A stretch of 64,000 bases of DNA, from positions 434,001-498,000 of the forward strand of contig OY729419.2 in assembly GCA_963422285.2 (NCBI GenBank), in the 5' to 3' direction. Both the position numbers and the translations under genes were made by a program. This document shows positions 58,986-64,000 of the stretch, in pieces. Source of the DNA: VXYL01 sp963422285 (GTDB lineage Bacteria; Pseudomonadota; Gammaproteobacteria; Pseudomonadales; Azotimanducaceae). Within the stretch, counting starts at the first letter, position 1, and every line of letters begins with the position of its first letter. The notes under the pieces are model-generated. The model saw only the letters and a program-made list of their open reading frames with translations, made no database searches and had not been told where the DNA came from.

Positions 58986-60802
58986 CGGTCGCCGTCGCGT
59001 CCGTGCAGGGCGGCATCTGGATCACGGGCGCCCCGCCGGGCGGACGCTTGGAGATGATGCTGGACGAGCGCTCGCGGCCCCCGGCCGATCCGCTCGACTG
59101 GAAAACCGCCATCAGCATGGCCGTCGACCGGCACGGAGAGCGCTACGTCCTGGCGAAGAGCGCCTCGTCGAGCTTCGACGGGCGGATCGGACGGCGCACC
59201 TGGGTGGCGATCTACCTCCCGCGTTCCGACCGGCCCGCCTACCGCGGCCGCGTGGCGTACGGCCGCCCGCCGCGCAGGGCCGCCGTGCTCCCCGCCCCGC
59301 GGGCCCTCCGCGTGGTGGAGGGGCCGAACCAGATCACGGCGATCGCGACGCCGCCGGCCGCGACCGACCGCCTCCCCGCGCTGCAGCGCTACCGCTACGA
59401 AACGCGCGAGGCCCTGCCCGCCGTGGGCGGCAGCATCGTCCGCGCCGTGGCCACGCTGGGGCGGGACTCCAGCGGCGCCGTCCTCTACCGCTACGACGCC
59501 GGCGAGGCCGTCGGGCAGAGATTCCCCCTGACGCTGGTCCGCCGCGGGACGCGGATGTCGTGGGAGGCGGGCGACCTGGACGCGCCCGCCGACTACCGGG
59601 TGGATCCCGCGCTGCTGGCCGTGGACCACCGGCCCGCCTATCTGACGCGGGTGCTCTGCGCGGCGAACGGCTACCTGGAGCTCCAGTTCGACCCCGTCTT
59701 CCGCGCGCCGCGATACGGCGCGGGGCCGAACCTCCACGCCTTCGTGGTGGAGAGCGGCGTCCTGGAACTCGCCGTCGAGGGCCGCGCCCTGACCCTGACG
59801 GGCGGCGCCGCCGACCCGTCGGAGCCGTACCGGTGGCGGCCCGCCGGCACGCCGGCGGTGGTCGACTTCTTCAACGCCGCCGGCCAAGGCGGGCGGGCGT
59901 CGCTGACGCTGCGGCGGCCCGCCCTCGACATCGGCTCTCCGGCCGGCGACCTCCGCCTGGACGGCGAGGTGCAGCCCGGACAGGCCGTCACCACCATCTC
60001 CATGAGCCCCTACGACGGCCGGCCCCTGCTGCGGCTGCGCGCCAACGTCTCCGGAGCGGCGAAGTGGAGCGACGTCGTCGGCGCCGTCGCCGCCCCGGCG
60101 CCGGTGGAGGTCGCGGTGCTGTTCGAGTCGGGCCTGCGCCACGTCTTCGCGCCGCAGGAACTGTGGCGCGTGGACGACGCGCAGGGCATCGCGGACTGGC
60201 GCGCGGCGACGCCGCAGGCGGCGATGGCGGCCGAGGTGGAGGCGCTGGCGGCGGGATCGCGGCTGGCGCTGTCCATCCATCCGGCGGGATCCCTGTCGCC
60301 GCTGCCGGACTGGTCCGCGGCGAGCGGCCCGACGTCCGACCACACCTTCGGCGGGCTGGCCGCGACCTCCATCCACAGCGTGCGGGCGGCGGCCCGCAAC
60401 GCCGCCGGCCTGAGCCCCTGGATCGCCAGCTTCGGCCACGCCAACGCGATCGCGGCCCCCCGCGCGCGCGACGTCCGGGTCGCGTCCGGCCGAGGCAGGG
60501 CGTTCGCGTGGTGGGCCGGCCCGCAGGACGACGAGGAGCTGGACGAGATGCAGCTGCTCTACCGAGCGCGGACGCGGGACGCCGACGGCGCGGTCGAAGG
60601 GGCGCAGACCCTCCTGGCCGGGTCGCTGGCCAGCCGGCATCGGATCGGCGAGGGGCTGGCGGACGGCGCGGAGGCCCGGTTCCGCGTGCGCGCGGTCGGC
60701 CCCGGCGGCGCGACCGCGGGCGCCGAGCAGGCGATTCGGGTCGGGCGCACCGACCTCGGCGGCCCGATCCCCGAAGACGTCGACGAAGACGACCTGGCCT
60801 AG
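58982..60802 (+). CDS. Large tail-tip/fibre protein, unknown family
   Basis: 606 residues from GTG 58982, GTGA-coupled to the J-like gene. Beta-rich throughout: VAVASVQGGIWITGAPPGGR, YVLAKSASSSFDGRIGRRTWV, LHAFVVESGVLELAVEGRAL, a fibronectin-like IHSVRAAARNAAGLSPW, and an acidic end (IPEDVDEDDLA). Probably a structural continuation of the tail tip. Trp-rich motifs resemble the C-terminal repeats of the preceding protein. Confidence 0.6.
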   Translation: MTVAVASVQGGIWITGAPPGGRLEMMLDERSRPPADPLDWKTAISMAVDRHGERYVLAKSASSSFDGRIGRRTWVAIYLPRSDRPAYRGRVAYGRPPRRAAVLPAPRALRVVEGPNQITAIATPPAATDRLPALQRYRYETREALPAVGGSIVRAVATLGRDSSGAVLYRYDAGEAVGQRFPLTLVRRGTRMSWEAGDLDAPADYRVDPALLAVDHRPAYLTRVLCAANGYLELQFDPVFRAPRYGAGPNLHAFVVESGVLELAVEGRALTLTGGAADPSEPYRWRPAGTPAVVDFFNAAGQGGRASLTLRRPALDIGSPAGDLRLDGEVQPGQAVTTISMSPYDGRPLLRLRANVSGAAKWSDVVGAVAAPAPVEVAVLFESGLRHVFAPQELWRVDDAQGIADWRAATPQAAMAAEVEALAAGSRLALSIHPAGSLSPLPDWSAASGPTSDHTFGGLAATSIHSVRAAARNAAGLSPWIASFGHANAIAAPRARDVRVASGRGRAFAWWAGPQDDEELDEMQLLYRARTRDADGAVEGAQTLLAGSLASRHRIGEGLADGAEARFRVRAVGPGGATAGAEQAIRVGRTDLGGPIPEDVDEDDLA

Positions 60803-60805
60803 CGC

Positions 60806-61711
60806 ATGGTGGAGATATACGAAGCCCTGCCCCCGGGCAGCCTGCCCGCCTGGCAGATCACGCAGCGGCACGTGGCGACGGCGGACGGCAGCAACGGCTA
60901 CAGCTACGGCCCCTGGTCGCGCATCAGCGAGTACTACCGGCCGAGCGTCCGCGACGTCGGCACCTGGACGGCCGGATCGGACTACGAGGAAGGAGACAAG
61001 TGCAGGGTGCGCCGCATCGACGCCACCGACGCGGGCACCCTCGCCGCCTGGGACGAGTACCTGTGCGTCCTGGACCACCTCGGCGCCTCGGCGGCGACCA
61101 GGCCGGGCTCGCAGGGGGGCGCGTGGAGGCGGTACTGGGTGGAATACAGGGAAGGCGCCCGCCTGACCGCCGCGCCCGCGCCGATCGACGCCGACCCCGC
61201 CGACCCGCCCGCCGAGGCGGCGGAGCCGGCGTACCGGCATCGCGTGGCGATGGACCGACCGATGCCCGGCGTCGCCGGCGAAGCGCACCAGCCCGACCGC
61301 CCCGGCGAGTACAAGTTCGGCCGGCGCGACTACGCGGCGCCCGACGGATCGGGCGCGGTCGACCTCGTGTGGACGCCGATCGGCAACGCCTGGGTCTCGC
61401 TGCGGACGACCGCCAACGCCACGCTCGGACTCTCCCGCGTCGACGCCGACGGCCGCGACCAGACCGCCTTCTACGACGCCGTGCGGCCCGGCGACCTCTT
61501 CCACCTGTTCGTCCGCGCACGATGGTGGATCCAGTGGACCGTCGCGTCCGCGCACCGCTCCACGGACGGCGACCGCGTCGTGCTCGGCGTCGCGCCGACC
61601 GCCCTGGACGGACGGGATGCGGGCGAGATCGTCCCCTCGGGGAGAGTCGAGTTCCGATGGGCGCGGGCGGCCCCCACCGTGCGGACGCCGGGCGAGTCGG
61701 GGGCGCCCTAG
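60806..61711 (+). CDS. Distal tail fibre-like protein
   Basis: 301 residues. The N-terminal part repeats the style of the J-like C-terminus: PGSLPAWQITQRHVATADGS, YSYGPWSRISEYYRP, then TWTAGSDYEEGDKCRVRRI. The last third (WTPIGNAWVSLRTTANATL, FHLFVRARWWIQWTVASAHR) is a small beta domain. Last gene of the tail operon, where the receptor-binding or accessory fibre gene usually lies. Confidence 0.6.
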   Translation: MVEIYEALPPGSLPAWQITQRHVATADGSNGYSYGPWSRISEYYRPSVRDVGTWTAGSDYEEGDKCRVRRIDATDAGTLAAWDEYLCVLDHLGASAATRPGSQGGAWRRYWVEYREGARLTAAPAPIDADPADPPAEAAEPAYRHRVAMDRPMPGVAGEAHQPDRPGEYKFGRRDYAAPDGSGAVDLVWTPIGNAWVSLRTTANATLGLSRVDADGRDQTAFYDAVRPGDLFHLFVRARWWIQWTVASAHRSTDGDRVVLGVAPTALDGRDAGEIVPSGRVEFRWARAAPTVRTPGESGAP

Positions 61712-61772
61712 CCCCGGACCGGCCCGCCGGCAGCGCGATGGATGCAGGTCGGGCCGGCCGCGCGTCCGACTT

Positions 61773-62069
61773 TCACGTCCCGCTCCCGTCCGCGCCCAGA
61801 TACGTCCGGTGCAGGTCGGCGATCGCCGCCGCCAGCCGTTGCGAGATGCGCGTGAGCTCGGGCGTCAGCCGCCACCCCCCGGCCGGGGCGCGCTCCGCCC
61901 ACCCGACCTCCTCCAGCGACTTCAGCGCCGCGATCGCCTGCTGCTTGGCCATCCCCGTCTCGCGCGCCAGATCGGTCAGGCGCCGCGCCGCCGCGGGGCT
62001 CGCGCCCAGCGCCTCGGCCATCGCGGCGAATCGACCGTACCCGGTCCCCAGCCTCCCGTCCCGAACCAT
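61773..62069 (-). CDS. Winged-helix DNA-binding protein at the prophage right end
   Basis: 98 residues from ATG 62069. AEALGASPAAARRLTDLARETGM, then AKQQAIAALKSLEEVGWAERAPAGGW is a MarR/IclR-type winged helix. The frame is open upstream through the flanking inverted repeat (M-R-K-x-x-x-N-V-L-R-K-T), so a longer host-encoded form of 130 residues from 62165 is possible. Opposite in direction to the tail operon. Could be a phage regulator or a host gene at the junction. Confidence 0.55.
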   Translation of the reverse strand: MVRDGRLGTGYGRFAAMAEALGASPAAARRLTDLARETGMAKQQAIAALKSLEEVGWAERAPAGGWRLTPELTRISQRLAAAIADLHRTYLGADGSGT

Positions 62070-62108
62070 GCCCGACTCCTCGCTGAAAATCCCGACCTGG
62101 AAGAGGCT

Positions 62109-62173
62109 ATACCATACCACGGTGCGCAGTGTTTTTCGCAGCACATTCGCGTCCGTTTTTCGCATGCCTCTAG
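62109..62173 (-). repeat. Inverted repeat flanking the prophage, right copy
   Basis: Minus-strand partner of 26281-26345 (45 of 63 bases by hand alignment). Shared core includes ATGCGAAA, CGAATGTGCTGCGAAA and TGCGCA. Confidence 0.55.
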
Positions 62174-62214
62174 TCTCGCGGCGTCGTTGTCGCGCGCTGG
62201 GGCGCAGCGGACTT

Positions 62215-62486
62215 CGGCGGCATGGCGGCAAGGCGGGCGCGATCCGTGGGCGCTGGACGGGCGGCTGGAATACGGCGTGGCGCTGCCTTGCGCGGCCGGC
62301 GTGCTGACGCCGTTCAGCGAACTGCGACTGGCCGGGGAATCGATGCTGCGCCAGCGCTGGGCCTGCGCCTGGACCGCAGCGTCGGCGAGCGCTCGCTGCT
62401 GGGCGTGGAGCTCGGCGCGGCGCGCCTGGAACGGCCTCTGGAAGAACTGCCGGGGCGGTGGAATTGACCGTGGAGGCGCGGTTCTG
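62215..62486 (+). pseudogene. C-terminal remnant of an autotransporter-type barrel
   Basis: Reads ALDGRLEYGVALPCAAGVLTPFSELRLAGE, then after a frame change GLRLDRSVGERSLLGVELGA, ending EARF and a stop at 62486. Strand-turn-strand pattern with a terminal Phe is typical of outer-membrane autotransporter barrels. The upstream part is missing where the prophage region begins. Confidence 0.5.
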
Positions 62487-62809
62487 AGGCGGTAGGGCCT
62501 ATCCGAGCGAGGGAAGGGCTTGGCGGCCAAAATATAGTTTGGGAGCGTTTTCTATCGACGGCATTCCTTTCCCCATCGGGGGGGGGGGGGGGGGGGTCTC
62601 AGACGGAAAGGTCCAGCGAGCCAAGAGCCACGCTGGGCTGGTGACGACCGAGCAGCCTTGGAAATAGGATCGGCGATCAGCCAAGGCGACTTGGGCGTGT
62701 ACAGGCCATGGCGAGTCGCTTTGTCGTTTGGCTGAGCAGGTTGTTCGGAGCATAGGAACGGGTACCCGAACCGAGTCGTCACACCGACCAGCACCCGGCC
62801 GCCTGCCGC
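62487..62809 (+). other. Intergenic region with a 19-G run
   Basis: 323 bp without a convincing gene. It contains G x 19 at 62578-62596 preceded by CCCCATC, and an AT-rich spot (AAAATATAGTTT at 62529-62540). Confidence 0.5.
62578..62596 (+). repeat. Homopolymer of 19 G
   Basis: Directly visible. It lies 214 bp downstream of the hydrolase stop on the opposite strand and in no gene. Length in such runs is unreliable in sequencing. Confidence 0.9.
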
Positions 62810-63850
62810 CTACCGAGTGCCGCCCCGACAGAAATCCGCGATGCTGCGCGCCGTCTCGCGGCTGATCTCCGGGCAGGCGACGGCGAAGATCTCCGTGGCG
62901 TGGATGGTGCCCATCACCTGCCGGCAGGTGGCTGCAACCCCGGCGCGAAGCAGCAGGCGGTAGAAGTTCACGCTTTCGTCCCGCAGCGGGTCGCATTCGT
63001 TGACGCTGACCACCACCGGCGGCAGTCCGCGCACGTCGTCTTCGGTGGCGAAGCCCGGCCACGCCAGGGGATTGCGGCGTTCGAGTTCGTCGATGCCGTA
63101 GGCCAGGGCACCGCGGTTGTTGTGCAGGTTCAGCAGCAGGCCGTTGTTCTCCGTGGACGACGGGTTCTCCGGCAGCGGCCAGATGCCGGCGATGTACGGG
63201 CACAGGGCGTAGAGTCCCTGAATCAAGCCGATGTCGCCGTCCCGCAGCAGCCGCAGACCGGTGGCGAGCGTGAGATTGCCGCCGCCGCTTTCGCCGGCGA
63301 CGACGATCCTGTCCGGGTCGATGGCGAGCCGGGCAGCTTCGGCGGCCAGCCACTTGACGCCGGCGACGCAGTCGTTGAGCCCGCCGGGATACGGCACCAC
63401 TTCCGGCGCCGACGACTGCACCAGGGCGTTGCGGAAGTCCACCATGGCCACCGCCACGCCGCAGGCGGCGATGATGCGGCCCCAGGCACGGTACATGCCG
63501 TCGAAGCAGGACATGGACTGCATGCCGCCGCCGTGGATGTAGTAGACGCAAGGCAGCACGTCGTCGTTGTCGGCGCGGATGAACTGCACCTTGATGGTGT
63601 TGCCGTCGGGTTCCGAAACGAACGTCAGCGTCTCGGTGCGCAGCCCCGCCGACGAGGCCACTTCCTCGGTATCGCACAGCGCCATGAACCCCTGCATGCC
63701 CTTGGCGGCGGCCACCGCCTCCGACGAGGTCGCCTCGGCCAGCAGCTGCTCGCGGCTGTCGGCGTCGCCGGGGTTCGCCATCTCCGGCATGACGGCGAAG
63801 GTGGCTTTGATGCGCGGATCGATGCGCGGGTCTTCGGATAGTTTCGACAT
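62810..63850 (-). CDS. Alpha/beta hydrolase, hormone-sensitive-lipase family esterase
   Basis: 346 residues. Oxyanion motif YYIHGGGMQSMS (about 104-114), nucleophile elbow VVAGESGGGNLTL (Ser188), acid in VSVNECDPLRDES and base in MGTIHATEIF. The HGGG plus GESGG set defines the HSL (family IV) esterases, which hydrolyse short acyl esters. No signal peptide, so cytoplasmic. AGGAGAG ribosome site upstream. Read in the same direction as ilvC but about 50 bp downstream of it, so possibly co-transcribed. Confidence 0.85.
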   Translation of the reverse strand: MSKLSEDPRIDPRIKATFAVMPEMANPGDADSREQLLAEATSSEAVAAAKGMQGFMALCDTEEVASSAGLRTETLTFVSEPDGNTIKVQFIRADNDDVLPCVYYIHGGGMQSMSCFDGMYRAWGRIIAACGVAVAMVDFRNALVQSSAPEVVPYPGGLNDCVAGVKWLAAEAARLAIDPDRIVVAGESGGGNLTLATGLRLLRDGDIGLIQGLYALCPYIAGIWPLPENPSSTENNGLLLNLHNNRGALAYGIDELERRNPLAWPGFATEDDVRGLPPVVVSVNECDPLRDESVNFYRLLLRAGVAATCRQVMGTIHATEIFAVACPEISRETARSIADFCRGGTR

Positions 63851-63899
63851 GGCTCTCTCCTTTCTCGACTCTGCTCTTGCCGATTGCTCGGCTTTCGCC

Positions 63900-64000
63900 T
63901 TAATTCTTCGTTTTGTCCACCAGCTTGCTGGCTTCGATCCACGGCATCATGGCGCGCAGCTTAGCGCCTACCTCCTCGATCGGGTGCCCTTGACTGATGC
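63900..64000 (-). CDS. ilvC: Ketol-acid reductoisomerase, C-terminal end only
   Basis: The last 33 codons before the TAA at 63900-63902 read ISQGHPIEEVGAKLRAMMPW, then IEASKLVDKTKN. This is the characteristic end of class I ketol-acid reductoisomerase, the second enzyme of valine/isoleucine synthesis. The rest lies beyond the window. The short end match is strong because the L-R-A-M-M-P-W-I motif is highly conserved. Confidence 0.85.
   Translation of the reverse strand, partial: ISQGHPIEEVGAKLRAMMPWIEASKLVDKTKN

Larger units (their letters stand above)
26350..62100. mobile_element. Mu-like transposable prophage with lambda-like tail genes
   Basis: About 35.7 kb of tightly packed genes, richer in GC than both flanks. 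It holds a MuA-type DDE transposase, MuB-type ATPase, Gam, GemA, Mor, Mu-type terminase, portal, gpF, protease/scaffold and gpT capsid. The tail genes (tube, frameshifted chaperone, tape measure, NlpC-like, J-like) are lambda-like. Transcription diverges from an operator region near 41.9 kb. Exact ends were not fixed: no 5-bp target duplication could be assigned. Almost every gene is open, so the element may be viable apart from the damaged gpG copy. Confidence 0.9.

Noticed and set aside
26350..62100. Two separate prophages side by side
   Set aside because: The leftward and rightward gene sets complement each other into one Mu-like genome, with only gpG present twice. A single rearranged prophage is simpler.
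1..64000. tRNA, rRNA and riboswitch genes
   Set aside because: No cloverleaf, conserved rRNA block or riboswitch core was recognised by eye. This is a limit of manual reading, not proof of absence.

Overview
The window is a high-GC bacterial chromosome segment interrupted by one large Mu-like transposable prophage. The host genes point to an uncultivated gammaproteobacterium-like organism of the Pseudomonadota: tandem class III CoA-transferases, a lanthanide-type PQQ alcohol dehydrogenase cluster, a sulfatase and a class I ketol-acid reductoisomerase. This assignment rests on gene content only. The prophage is visibly richer in GC than the host flanks.

Host left part (1-26.3 kb). A leftward operon (5818 to 1) encodes an enolase-superfamily enzyme, a DUF4159 protein, a von Willebrand A/glutamine-amidotransferase-like membrane protein, a legumain-like protein lacking its cysteine, and a TPR protein cut by the window edge. 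Next come a frameshifted DUF4143 ATPase, a three-gene CoA-transferase operon whose last gene has two domains, an intact DUF4143 ATPase, a frameshifted sulfatase and a VOC protein. From about 16 to 21.4 kb the sequence is a gene graveyard: a lactonase fragment, an ABC exporter fragment, an antitoxin beside a dead ParE toxin, an IS5 remnant and a solute-binding-protein remnant. It also holds a decayed diversity-generating retroelement, with a SUMF1/FGE-type variable protein and an Avd accessory gene but no reverse transcriptase or template repeat in view. Intact genes in this stretch are a DUF427 protein and a coiled-coil protein with nine 39-bp repeats. A XoxF-J-G-like operon and an AlbA_2 protein precede the prophage.

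Prophage (about 26.35-62.1 kb). A leftward operon runs from about 41.86 to 26.45 kb: Ner-like regulator, Gam, DnaA-domain-IV protein, MuA, MuB, GemA, Mor, HNH, lysis genes, terminase, portal, gpF fused to a zinc-peptidase-like domain, and a damaged gpG. Divergently, a LexA-like repressor and a membrane-anchored accessory gene are transcribed rightward. After a NYN/OST-HTH gene, a second rightward operon (44.67-61.7 kb) encodes protease and scaffold, capsid, head-tail connectors, a tail tube, a frameshifted tail chaperone, a tape measure and a lambda-like tail tip. Compared with Mu, the whole repressor-to-gpG half is inverted, so the head module is split between the two ends.

Host right part (62.1-64 kb). 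It holds an autotransporter barrel remnant, a run of 19 G, an alpha/beta hydrolase and the 3' end of ilvC. No tRNA, rRNA or CRISPR array was recognised.
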